Shown: one piece after another, positions 15,921-23,863 of the stretch | Numbering within the stretch: position 1 is the first letter of the stretch | How the letters are laid out: every line of letters starts with the position of its first letter | Assembly (NCBI RefSeq): GCF_001905385.1 | Contig: NZ_LIPF01000007.1 | Coordinates: 310,001-374,000 of the forward strand | DNA from: Streptomyces sp. CB02414 | GTDB taxonomy: Bacteria > Actinomycetota > Actinomycetes > Streptomycetales > Streptomycetaceae | DNA length: 64,000 nt | Direction: 5' to 3' | The notes under the pieces: generated by a model | Database searches by the model: none | What the model was told of the DNA's origin: nothing | The model's input: only the letters and a program-made list of their open reading frames with translations | Translations under genes and position numbers: made by a program

Positions 15921-17441
15921 TCAGCCGCCCGAGCGGCCGGGACGCATCGGTTCGAACCGGACGTGGCGCCACACCTCGCGGAAGCCGCACGTGTCGTCGG
16001 CCGTCAGGCCGTCGTCGGGGACGGCCCAGTATCTGACCGGCGTGGTGTCCGACGTGACCGCCGGCCAACCCGGGTCCCCGGTGGCCGCGAAGCCGGCCCA
16101 GGAGCGGAGCATGCGGCGGGACAGGGCCCGGTCGTCTGCGTCGGGCGCGCCGCCGATGACGAAGTCCGCGCCGACGGCGTCCAGGTTGCCGAAGGCGAAG
16201 GGGACGTCCGCGGTGTGCCAGGGTCCGGCCGCACCGCGCCGGCGGGCGAAGCGGGCCAGGTACGCCCGGCCGCCGGCCCTCGCGTGCTGCTCGGCGAGCC
16301 GGGTGGTGTACTCGCCGAACCGCGCGTCGCCGAGGACCGCGAGGCAGCGGTCGAGCACCGGGGCGTCCGGCAGCAACTCCCGGTAGCCGTCGACCAGGTG
16401 GGCGGGGAGGCGCAGGGCCTCGGCGACGTCCGCGAGTTCCGCCTCGGTGACGGCTGCCCGGACGGCCCCCACCATGTGGAGGAACCGGTATTCCTCCAGC
16501 GTGTGACAGACCAGCAGATCCACGTCCCGCGCCGTGCCGGAGACGAGCGCGCGGAGCGGTTCCGCGGGCAGCACCTCGCCGTCGACGACGGGCTGGAAGA
16601 TGACGGGGTCGAAGGCCTGGACCGGCGTCACGGGATTGGCCCGGCAGTCCGCGGCGGCCTTGTCGGACGCGGCCACGAGCGCCTCGGGCGGCACGGACAG
16701 CAGTCCCGCGGCCGTCGGGCTCACCCCGGCCCCGGCCGCGATCCGCTCGGTGACCGCCTCGGCGAGCTCCACGGTGAAGAAGGCACTGGGCACGCTGTGG
16801 GCGATGGCCCGCCGGAACAGCCCGCGCGCCCGCTCCATGACCACCAGGCAGGCCACCGAGCCGCCCCCGGAGGAGTGCCCGGCGATGGTGACGTTGTCGG
16901 GGTCGCCGCCGAAGGCTTCGATGTTCTCCCGGACCCAGTCCAGGGCGGCGGCCTGGTCGAGCAGCCCGCGGTTGTCGGGGAACCCGGGCACCCTGCCGAA
17001 GCCCTCGAAGCCCACGCGGAAGTTGCAGCTCACCACGACCAGACCGGCGCGGGCCAGGGACGCCCCGTCGATGTCGGGCTGGGCGGACGAGCCGAAGGTG
17101 TAGGCGCCACCGTGGAGCCAGAAGAACACCGGCAGCCCGCCGTCTCCCGCACCGTCGGGGACCCACACGTTGACGCTGAGGACGTCCTCGTCGCCCGGGC
17201 GCCACACCGGCGCTCCGGGCAACTCGGCCGACTGCGGGGCGATGGGGCCGAAGTCCGTGCAGTCCCGTATCCCGCTCCAGCCCGGCGCCGCTTGCGGCTC
17301 CCGGAACCGGCGGGCACCGAAAGGCGCGGCGGCGTACGGGACGCCGAGCACGGCTGTGACACCGTCACCGGCCGCGGTACCCCGCACCCGGCCCCGGGTC
17401 GTACGGAAGACTGCCTCTTCATCACGTGGTTGCTCACTCAT
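15921..17441 (-). CDS. Type-B carboxylesterase / lipase
   Basis: A 506-residue alpha/beta hydrolase. Landmarks are GVPYAAAPFGARRFREP, EDVLSVNVWVPD, PVFFWLHGGAYTFGS (oxyanion hole), LDQAAALDWVRENIEAFGGDP, and the nucleophile elbow GHSSGGGSVACLV, where most family members have GESAGG. The late acid and histidine are in the C-terminal half (EEYRFLHMV; GPWHTADVPFAFGN). No signal peptide is present, so it is intracellular. The start ATG at 17441 is divergent from a membrane protein gene across a short region with repeats. The substrate is unknown; para-nitrobenzyl esterase-like activity is a reasonable guess. Confidence 0.92.
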   Translation of the reverse strand: MSEQPRDEEAVFRTTRGRVRGTAAGDGVTAVLGVPYAAAPFGARRFREPQAAPGWSGIRDCTDFGPIAPQSAELPGAPVWRPGDEDVLSVNVWVPDGAGDGGLPVFFWLHGGAYTFGSSAQPDIDGASLARAGLVVVSCNFRVGFEGFGRVPGFPDNRGLLDQAAALDWVRENIEAFGGDPDNVTIAGHSSGGGSVACLVVMERARGLFRRAIAHSVPSAFFTVELAEAVTERIAAGAGVSPTAAGLLSVPPEALVAASDKAAADCRANPVTPVQAFDPVIFQPVVDGEVLPAEPLRALVSGTARDVDLLVCHTLEEYRFLHMVGAVRAAVTEAELADVAEALRLPAHLVDGYRELLPDAPVLDRCLAVLGDARFGEYTTRLAEQHARAGGRAYLARFARRRGAAGPWHTADVPFAFGNLDAVGADFVIGGAPDADDRALSRRMLRSWAGFAATGDPGWPAVTSDTTPVRYWAVPDDGLTADDTCGFREVWRHVRFEPMRPGRSGG

Positions 17442-17448
17442 CGCGCGT

Positions 17449-17474
17449 CAGTCTGACTGAGTAGGAACTGAGTA
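17449..17474. promoter_or_regulatory. Small palindrome plus two direct repeats between divergent genes
   Basis: CAGTC-T-GACTG (17449-17459) is followed by ACTGAGTA at 17456-17463 and again at 17467-17474, an 11-base period close to one helical turn. It lies between the start codons of the esterase (17441) and the membrane protein (17519). Such spacing suits an OmpR-type regulator binding side by side, but the regulator is unknown. Confidence 0.35.
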
Positions 17475-17518
17475 CGCGCACCCATGTGCGGCCAAGTGAC
17501 GGGGACCACACTCAGGCC

Positions 17519-19984
17519 ATGACGAACATTCCGCCTCCGGCCGAGGAACTGCGCTTCCTCGACGCCGAGCTGCGGCAACTCGACGCCCGCCGCGCCCTCT
17601 TGCTCCGGCGCCGCGAGTGGCTGGTCCACGCCCTGCGTACGACCTCCGCACCGCAGCCCGCCCGGGTGGCCGACCCGGTGTGGCCCGGCACGGCCGCGCA
17701 ACGGCCGGAGGCCACGGCACCCGGCGTGCAGAACGTGCTGCTGCTCCTCGGCGGCGTCCTCCTGACGGTCGCCGCCATCGCCTTCACCCTGGTCGGCTGG
17801 GGTCACCTGGGTATCACCGGACGGGCACTGGTGCTGGGCGCGGTGACCCTGAGCGCGCTGGCCGCGCCCGTGCCGTTGCTGCGACGAGGACTGGGCTCGA
17901 CCGCCGAGGCGGTGGCGGCTCTGGGCATGGCTCTGACCGTGCTCGATGCCTACGCCCTGCACGAAGTGGCGTTCAGCGGCAGCGGCGGTCTCGGGTACAC
18001 GGCTGCCGCGTCGGCCGTCCTGGCCGGTGCCTGGGCCGCGTACGGTGCGGGAGTGGGCCAGCTGGTGCCGCGGCCGGCCGGCGACGTCGCGGCGGAGCAG
18101 GGTCCGGCGCGAGCGGGCGGGCGCCTCGCCCTGCGGCTCCCGCTCCCCCTCGCCGCGGTGACCGCGCAGCTGCCGCTGCTTCTGTGGGCGCTCGCCGTCG
18201 ACGCGGGCCCGTATGCGCTCACCGCCGCGCTGCTGGCGACCGCCGCGGCCGACACCGCCGTGTCGCTCCGGTCGGCCCACGCGCCGGTGCGGGTCGTCAC
18301 GCTCGTCGGCGCCTGCGGCACGGGTGCCGTCGGGGTGCTGTCGGCCGGATGGCTCTGCTGGAGCGCGCCCGGTCCGGGTACCGCCGCGCGGGGCGCCGCG
18401 CTCCTGGTCCTCGCAGCGGCGATCGCCCTGACCGCCGCCCTGTTCGCCCCGAGGCCGGACGTCGCCGTGTGTACCGCCCTGTCCGCCGGGCTGTGCCTGG
18501 TCGCGGGGGCCGGCGGGGTACTGCGGGCGTCGGTGCCCGGTGAGTGGACGGTGCCCGGATGCCTGGCCCTCGGGATCAGCCTGCTGACGGCCGTCCGGAT
18601 GCCCCTCCCCCGGCCGCTGCGGCGGGGGATGGCCGGCGCCTCGCTGGTCGTCCAGGGCCTCGCGGTGCTGTGGGCGCTCCCGCTGGTCGCGGGGACGCTC
18701 TTCGGCCCGGCGGCCTGGATCGAGCGGCCCTGGTCGGGGGTGCCGATCGACTCCCGGGACGCCGTGTTCGCGGACGCCGACTGGCCTTCCTACGCGACTG
18801 CCGCGCCGCTCGTCCTCGCCCTCGTGGCCGGTGTGCTGGCCGTGGCCGAGCGCCGCGCGGTGTGGCGCCCGGCGGCCGCGGTGGGTGCGCTCGTCCTCGG
18901 GTGGGCGGCGGCGACCGTGACTCCGGTGGTGCTCGAACTGCCTTACGGGGCGGGGCTGGTGGCGCAGGGTGTCCTGGTCGTGGCCTCGCTCTGCGTCGCC
19001 GAACGGGCCCGTCGTGCGGCAGGCGGTCCGTCCGCGCCGGCCGTGACGGCCGTCGTACTGGCCCTCGTCACCTCCGTCACCCTCGCCCTCCTCTCCCTGG
19101 CCACCGAGTCCGGGACGATCGGGGTGCTCCTGACTCTGACGACGCTGTTCGGCGTCGCGAGCGCCCGTCCGGGGCTCGTCGTGTTCGCCGCGCCCGCCGC
19201 CCTGGCGTACGCCGCGGCTCTGGCCTGCGCGGTCGGGGCGTTTGCCGGCCGGCCTCCGGAGCACACCGCGCTGCTGGTCCTGGTCGTACCCGTCGTCGCC
19301 GCTCTGAGCGCGGCGCGGACGCGGGGCTCGGCCGCGACCGTCCCGGTCGAAGGGGCGGGTGCGGCCGCGGCGCTGCTGTCGATCGCTCTCACGGCGCGGG
19401 ATCTGCCCATGCTGGCCCTGGTGCTCTCGCTCTGCGGGGTCGTCACCGCCGGGACCGCGCTGCGGCCGGAGCGGCGACGGGCCGGTCATGCGGCGGCCGC
19501 CCTGTTCCTGGCGGCCACCTGGGTGCGGCTGGCGGCGTGGGACGTCACCACGCCGGAGGCCTACACGCTGCCGGTGACCGTCGCCGCGCTGGCCGTCGGG
19601 CACCTGGCCCGGCGCCGTGATCCGTCGGTGTCCTCCTGGACGGCGTACGCGGCGGGGCCGGCCGTCACCCTGGTGCCGAGTCTGCTCGCGATGTGGGGAG
19701 ATCCGCACTGGCTGCGGCCCCTGCTGCTCGGCACCGCCGCGCTGGCCATGACCCTGGCGGGCGCACGGTTCCGTCTCCAGGCCCCGCTGGTCCTGGGCGG
19801 GAGCGCACTCGCGCTGGTGGCGCTGCACGAGCTCGCCCCTTACGTCACGCAGGTCGTCGGCGCGCTTCCCCGATGGGCACCTCCCGCACTCGCCGGTCTG
19901 GCCCTGCTGGCCCTGGGCGCCACCTACGAACAGCGCCTGCGTGACGCGAGGCGGCTGCGGGAAGCACTGGGGCGGCTCCGGTAG
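17519..19984 (+). CDS. SCO7613 C-terminal domain-containing polytopic membrane protein
   Basis: An 821-residue protein from the ATG at 17519. The N-terminal 60 residues are charged and partly coiled (EELRFLDAELRQLDARRALLLRRREW), then about 20 hydrophobic segments fill the rest, beginning VQNVLLLLGGVLLTVAAIAFTLVGW and LGITGRALVLGAVTLSALAAPVPLL. This matches the large Streptomyces membrane family named for SCO7613, resembling DUF2157-type repeats. No transport signature or catalytic motif is visible. The function is unknown; the location is the cytoplasmic membrane. It is divergent from the carboxylesterase. Confidence 0.88.
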   Translation: MTNIPPPAEELRFLDAELRQLDARRALLLRRREWLVHALRTTSAPQPARVADPVWPGTAAQRPEATAPGVQNVLLLLGGVLLTVAAIAFTLVGWGHLGITGRALVLGAVTLSALAAPVPLLRRGLGSTAEAVAALGMALTVLDAYALHEVAFSGSGGLGYTAAASAVLAGAWAAYGAGVGQLVPRPAGDVAAEQGPARAGGRLALRLPLPLAAVTAQLPLLLWALAVDAGPYALTAALLATAAADTAVSLRSAHAPVRVVTLVGACGTGAVGVLSAGWLCWSAPGPGTAARGAALLVLAAAIALTAALFAPRPDVAVCTALSAGLCLVAGAGGVLRASVPGEWTVPGCLALGISLLTAVRMPLPRPLRRGMAGASLVVQGLAVLWALPLVAGTLFGPAAWIERPWSGVPIDSRDAVFADADWPSYATAAPLVLALVAGVLAVAERRAVWRPAAAVGALVLGWAAATVTPVVLELPYGAGLVAQGVLVVASLCVAERARRAAGGPSAPAVTAVVLALVTSVTLALLSLATESGTIGVLLTLTTLFGVASARPGLVVFAAPAALAYAAALACAVGAFAGRPPEHTALLVLVVPVVAALSAARTRGSAATVPVEGAGAAAALLSIALTARDLPMLALVLSLCGVVTAGTALRPERRRAGHAAAALFLAATWVRLAAWDVTTPEAYTLPVTVAALAVGHLARRRDPSVSSWTAYAAGPAVTLVPSLLAMWGDPHWLRPLLLGTAALAMTLAGARFRLQAPLVLGGSALALVALHELAPYVTQVVGALPRWAPPALAGLALLALGATYEQRLRDARRLREALGRLR

Positions 19985-20039
19985 GCGACGCCCCGGACGC
20001 GGGCCGCCGACTGTCGGTCCCCGACGCCGAGTTCGTCGC

Positions 20040-20889
20040 ATGAAGCCGGAGATGCTCGACAAACTGAACCGGGCCCGCGAGTCGGCGCTCGCGCGCGGAG
20101 TCCCGCCCGCCGAGGCGGAGAGGTGGCTGGAGGCCGCCCGTCCGTGCGCGACGCTCACGCCTGACGGGGACGGACCGGTCGTCGGCCGCTTCGGCGGACC
20201 CCTGCTGCTTCCCGTCGAGTCTCCCGACCCTCCGGCGCGCACGTACCTGATCGCCTCCATAGATCTCGCGGCACTGCCCGCGGACGCGACGACCCTGCCG
20301 CTGCCGTCCGACGGTGTACTGCACCTGCTCGCCCGGTCCACCGACGACGGTTTCGATGCCGGCGGCGAAGCGGTGTACGTTCCTGCCGGCACACCGGTGG
20401 AGGAGCGCCCCCTGAGCCCGAGGCACTCGCCCAGGGACCCGTGGGCGAACATGGGCCTGGGCCCTCATGAGGGGACGGCACTGCGGCTTCGCCGTTGAGG
20501 TCTCCCCGCCGGACTGCAAGGCGATGTACGACCCCGCCGAGCACCCCCACGCCGCGGAACTGCGCGATGCCTGGCGATCGGTGCGCGACGAGGACCGGTC
20601 ACGCGGCAGGTCCTTGCTGCGGATCGACGGGTACGCCCGCGATCCCTACGGCGAGTTCGACATGCTTGACCCAGCAGCGTCGCTGAGGGCCCGGAGGGAA
20701 GGGCGGCCGCCGGGCGAGCCCGCCAGTGCCTGGGCCGCACCCCGGCCGGAGGACTGGGCCCTGCTCACCCAGCGGTACGGGGGCGTCTACGTCCACGGTG
20801 ACGTCTACTGGACGGTCACGAGAAAGAACCTGGCGGAGCGCCGATTCGATGAGGTGGACGTATTGGGGTACATCGAAGGCCCGGCCTGA
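20040..20889 (+). pseudogene. DUF1963 (YwqG-like) gene broken by a single-base frameshift
   Basis: The first frame (ATG 20040, MKPEMLDKLNRARESALARG) carries the N-terminal half of a DUF1963 protein: GRFGGPLLLPVE, YLIASIDLAALPA, GEAVYVPAGTPVEERPL. It runs into TGA at 20496-20498. The second half continues in the +1 frame to 20889: VSPPDCKAMYDPAEHPHAAELRDAW, DEDRSRGRSLLRIDGYA, EDWALLTQRYGGVYVHGDVYW, RRFDEVDVLGYIEG. Removing one T at 20488-20489 restores LRLAVEVSPPD across the junction, so a single inserted base explains the break. It may be a real mutation or a sequence error. DUF1963 proteins have no established function. An ATG at 20467 could start a separate C-terminal polypeptide. Confidence 0.8.
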
Positions 20890-20950
20890 CCGGCGCCCGC
20901 GCCGCTCGCGTTCCGGAATTCACCGAGCACCCCCTGACGTTGATCGGGTC

Positions 20951-21409
20951 ATGACTCAAGCACCGGCACCACGCCCACTGTCCGACGAAGCGCTCTCCGG
21001 CCTGCTCGGCAGCCAGCAGTTCGGCACACTCGCCACCGTCAAGCGCAGTGGCCACCCCCACCTGACCACCATGCTGTACGGATGGGACCCGGAGGCCCGT
21101 ATCGTCCGGTTCTCGACCACGGCGGACCGGGTCAAGCTCGGGCACATACGGCGCGAGCCGCGTGTGGCGCTGCACGTACAGGGTGACGACGTGTGGTCGT
21201 TCGCCGTCGCGGAGGGCGAGGCCGAGGTCTCGGAGATCACGACGGTGCCCGGCGACGCGGTCGGGAGGGAACTGCTCGCGATGATGCCGGCGACCCTCAG
21301 ACCCGACGACGAGGAGGCGTTCCTGGCGCGGTCGGTCGCCGAGCGCCGAGTGGTCGTCAGGCTGAAGGTGGACCGCTTGTACGGCACGGCACTCGACGTC
21401 CAAGGGTGA
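20951..21409 (+). CDS. PPOX-class F420-dependent oxidoreductase (FDOR-B type)
   Basis: A 152-residue split-barrel flavin/deazaflavin protein. It has the typical start LSDEALSGLLGSQQFGTLATVKRSGHPHLTTMLYGWD, then RIVRFSTTADRVKLGHIRREPRVALHV, DDVWSFAVAEGEAEVSEIT and the C-terminal RRVVVRLKVDRLYGTAL. These are the features of FDOR-B proteins, which bind F420 and reduce unsaturated bonds, or act as biliverdin-reductase-like enzymes. The ATG at 20951 gives the full-length domain; the ribosome site is weak. It follows the frameshifted DUF1963 gene by 61 bases and converges with a methyltransferase gene. Confidence 0.9.
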   Translation: MTQAPAPRPLSDEALSGLLGSQQFGTLATVKRSGHPHLTTMLYGWDPEARIVRFSTTADRVKLGHIRREPRVALHVQGDDVWSFAVAEGEAEVSEITTVPGDAVGRELLAMMPATLRPDDEEAFLARSVAERRVVVRLKVDRLYGTALDVQG

Positions 21410-21427
21410 CGCACCGCTGTGGCCGCG

Positions 21428-22033
21428 TCAGCGGCGATGGACACTGACCGCGTAACCTCCGCCGTCGTAGGGGTCGGCGTCCCAGGTGGCGAAGCGGTCG
21501 GTGAGCGTGAGGCCGGCCGCCGTGCAGTGGGCGTCGTACTCCGCCAGCGTGAGGCTGGGCGGCACGGGCAGGTGCTCCCGGTCCAGGCCGAAGCCGGCGA
21601 CGAGCAGGCCGCCCGGGTGCAGGGCCCGGGCCAGGACGGCGGCGACGGCGGCCTCCGTGCCCGGCGCGAGGAGCGGGAACACGTTGCCCGCGGCGACGAC
21701 CAGGTCGAAGCCGGGGCCGACGTCCGCCGCGGCCGGGTCGAAGTCGGCCAGGTCGGCCTGCAACCAGGTCAGCCGGGGCGCGTTCCGACGGGCCACGGCA
21801 AGCATGGAGGCGTCGCGGTCCACGCCCACCCCGTCGTAACCGAGGTGGGCGAGTTGGGTCAGGACCCGCCCGGTGCCGCAGCCCGCGTCCAGCACCCGCG
21901 CCCCTGGGGGCACCAGCGTGGCGCACAGTCGCGCCTCGCCGTGGACGTCCTGCCCGCGTTCGGCGAGTTCGGCGAAACGCGCGGCGTACTGCTCACCGGA
22001 CGTACCGCCGGTCAGCTGCTCCCATCGGCTCAT
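21428..22033 (-). CDS. Class I SAM-dependent methyltransferase
   Basis: A 201-residue protein starting at the ATG at 22033 (MSRWEQLTGGTSGEQYAARF). The SAM-binding motif I reads VLDAGCGTGRVLTQLAHLG, followed by acidic GVDRDASML (motif II region), WLQADLADFD (motif III region) and FDLVVAAGNVFPLLA (post-motif). This is a small standalone Methyltransf_25/11-type enzyme acting on a small molecule. The start is 89 bases from the divergent second methyltransferase at 22123, and the 3' end converges with the F420-type gene. Neither sequence nor context gives the substrate. Confidence 0.88.
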   Translation of the reverse strand: MSRWEQLTGGTSGEQYAARFAELAERGQDVHGEARLCATLVPPGARVLDAGCGTGRVLTQLAHLGYDGVGVDRDASMLAVARRNAPRLTWLQADLADFDPAAADVGPGFDLVVAAGNVFPLLAPGTEAAVAAVLARALHPGGLLVAGFGLDREHLPVPPSLTLAEYDAHCTAAGLTLTDRFATWDADPYDGGGYAVSVHRR

Positions 22034-22122
22034 GGCGGCAAGCCTAACGGGCCGCCGGCGTCGTCCGCTCCGCCAGGTAAATGCGTCGACAGCGCACCCC
22101 GCGCCCGGCAGAGTGGTCGCCC

Positions 22123-22857
22123 GTGACGAGCAGCGAACTGTGGACACGCGCGACCGCCGACCGCTACGACGCCGAGGAGACCGAGATGTCCTCGGCCGCC
22201 GTCCTCGGACCCACCCTCGACCTCCTCGCCGAACTCGCCGGGGACGGCCGGGCACTGGAGTTCGCCATCGGGACCGGACGCGTGGGCGTCCCCCTCCGGG
22301 AGCGTGGCGTGCCGGTGGCGGGCATCGAACTGTCCGAGCACATGGCGGCGGTCCTGCGGCGCAAGGCCGACGCGGACACGCTGCCGGTGACCCTCGGGGA
22401 CATGGCCACGACCGTCGTCCCCGGTGAGTTCGCCGTGGTCTACCTCGTCTACAACACCATCACCAACCTGCTCACCCAGGACGAACAGGTCGAGTGCTTC
22501 CGCAACGCGGCCCGTCACCTGAGGCCCGGGGGCAGGTTCGTCATCGAGCTGGGCGTGCCGCCCCTGCGATACCTGCCGCCCGGCCAGACCGCGGTGCCGT
22601 TCGACGTCTCCGACCGGCACCTCGGGTTCGACACCTTCGACCTGGTCGAGCAGATCCTCGTCTCGAACCACTTCACCCGAGACGGCGACCACTACCGCCG
22701 CGGCAACTCCCGGCACCGGTACGCCTGGCCGGCGGAGCTCGACCTGATGGCGCGCATCGCCGGTCTCGACCTGGAACACCGTTACGCGGACTGGGACCGG
22801 ACCCCGTTCACCCAGGACTCGGTGAAGCACGTCTCGGTGTGGCGCAAGCCGGCCTGA
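22123..22857 (+). CDS. Class I SAM-dependent methyltransferase
   Basis: A 244-residue protein from a GTG at 22123. Motif I is ALEFAIGTGRVGVPLRERG, then GIELSEHMAAVLRRK, TLGDMATTVVPGEFAVVYLVYNTITNLL and HLRPGGRFVIELGVP. These place it in the ubiE/Methyltransf_25-like group common in Streptomyces. Its 3' end overlaps the 3' end of the oppositely oriented PLP-enzyme gene by 50 bases (22808-22857). It points toward the metallophore-like cluster but is transcribed separately, so a role in that pathway is possible but unsupported. Confidence 0.87.
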   Translation: MTSSELWTRATADRYDAEETEMSSAAVLGPTLDLLAELAGDGRALEFAIGTGRVGVPLRERGVPVAGIELSEHMAAVLRRKADADTLPVTLGDMATTVVPGEFAVVYLVYNTITNLLTQDEQVECFRNAARHLRPGGRFVIELGVPPLRYLPPGQTAVPFDVSDRHLGFDTFDLVEQILVSNHFTRDGDHYRRGNSRHRYAWPAELDLMARIAGLDLEHRYADWDRTPFTQDSVKHVSVWRKPA

Positions 22858-23863
22858 CGACCGCCGCCGCGGGGGCGGGCGAGCCCTTCCAGTCCATACG
22901 CGACCAGGGCAGGGCGAGGTCGTCCGTGCCACGCACCGGACGGGGTGCCAGGTCCTCCACCCGCGCCGCCTCCGCGTGCCGGGCGAACACGGTGTCGGCG
23001 TACCGGTGGCCGGTGTCGGCGGCGATGAACACGGCCGTCCGGCCGGGCTCCGCACCGCGTTCCCAGCGGGCGGCGAGATAGGCGGCGCCGGTGGACAGGC
23101 CGGCGAAGACGGCGTGCCGGCGCAGCAGGTCCACGCTCCCGGCGAGGGCGGCGTCGAAGGCGAGCCAGTGGACGGTGTCGTAGAGGTCGTGACGCACGTT
23201 GCCGAACGGGATGGAACTGCCGATTCCGGCGATGATGATCTCCGGGTCCGAGACGTGGTCGCTGCCGAAGGTGACGCTGCCGAACGGCTGGACGCCGACG
23301 AGTCGCACGTCGACGGAGCGTTTGCCCAGGTAGTGGGCGAGGGCGCCGGTGGAGGCCCCCGATCCCACGCCGCCCACGAGGGACAGGGCGGCGGCACCGG
23401 TCTCCTCCTGGATCCGTTCGGCCACGGCCTCGTAGCCGAGGTAGTGGACGTCGTCGTGGTACTGGCGCATCCAGTGGTAGTCGGGGTGATCGCGCAGGAT
23501 CTCCCGGACGCGGGCGACGCGGCGGCTCTGGTCGAGTTTGAGGTCGGTGCCGGGCCGCATCTGCTCCAGGGTGGCACCGAGGACGTCGAGTTGGGTGCGC
23601 AGGGTGTGGTCGACGGTGGTGGAGCCGACGATGTGGCAGCGCATGCCGTAGCGGTGGCAGGCCAGCGCGAGGGCGTAGGCGTAGATGCCGCTGGAACTGT
23701 CGACTAGGGTGTCGCCGCGCCGCACGGCCTTGGTGTCGAGCAGGTGGCGTACGGCGGCCAGGGCGGAGACGACCTTCATCGTCTCAAACCGCAGGCAGAC
23801 GAGTCCGTCGTCGAGGCGTATCAGGTCCGGTCGGCCGATGGCCTCCGAGATGTGTTCGTCCAC
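22808..23863 (-). CDS. Cysteine-synthase-fold PLP enzyme of a putative metallophore pathway (SbnA/CysK-like)
   Basis: A 351-residue fold-type II PLP protein. The GTG start at 23863 has GAGGAG 7 bases upstream. FETMKVVSALAAVRHLL holds the probable Schiff-base lysine (about residue 30); LVDSSSGIYAYALALACHRYG is the substrate-carboxylate loop; GGVGSGASTGALAHYLG is the phosphate-binding glycine loop. Relatives (cysteine synthase, SbnA, aspergillomarasmine synthase) perform beta-replacement on O-acetyl- or O-phospho-serine. Being last in an operon behind a PduX-like kinase suggests that the kinase makes a phosphorylated hydroxy-amino acid that this enzyme joins to an amine nucleophile. The reaction is inferred. 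Its first 80 bases overlap the kinase gene. Confidence 0.87.
   Translation of the reverse strand: MDEHISEAIGRPDLIRLDDGLVCLRFETMKVVSALAAVRHLLDTKAVRRGDTLVDSSSGIYAYALALACHRYGMRCHIVGSTTVDHTLRTQLDVLGATLEQMRPGTDLKLDQSRRVARVREILRDHPDYHWMRQYHDDVHYLGYEAVAERIQEETGAAALSLVGGVGSGASTGALAHYLGKRSVDVRLVGVQPFGSVTFGSDHVSDPEIIIAGIGSSIPFGNVRHDLYDTVHWLAFDAALAGSVDLLRRHAVFAGLSTGAAYLAARWERGAEPGRTAVFIAADTGHRYADTVFARHAEAARVEDLAPRPVRGTDDLALPWSRMDWKGSPAPAAAVVRPACATPRRASPSPG

Noticed and set aside
12907..17205. A 1432-codon open frame on the minus strand and other very long frames (for example 17438-20452 minus).
   Set aside because: They are shadows opposite well-supported genes, rich in Arg/Pro/Gly with no domain similarity; long antisense frames are usual at this GC content.
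20467..20889. The second half of the DUF1963 locus as an independent gene starting at ATG 20467.
   Set aside because: It encodes only the C-terminal half of one domain whose N-terminal half ends at the same place in the neighbouring frame.
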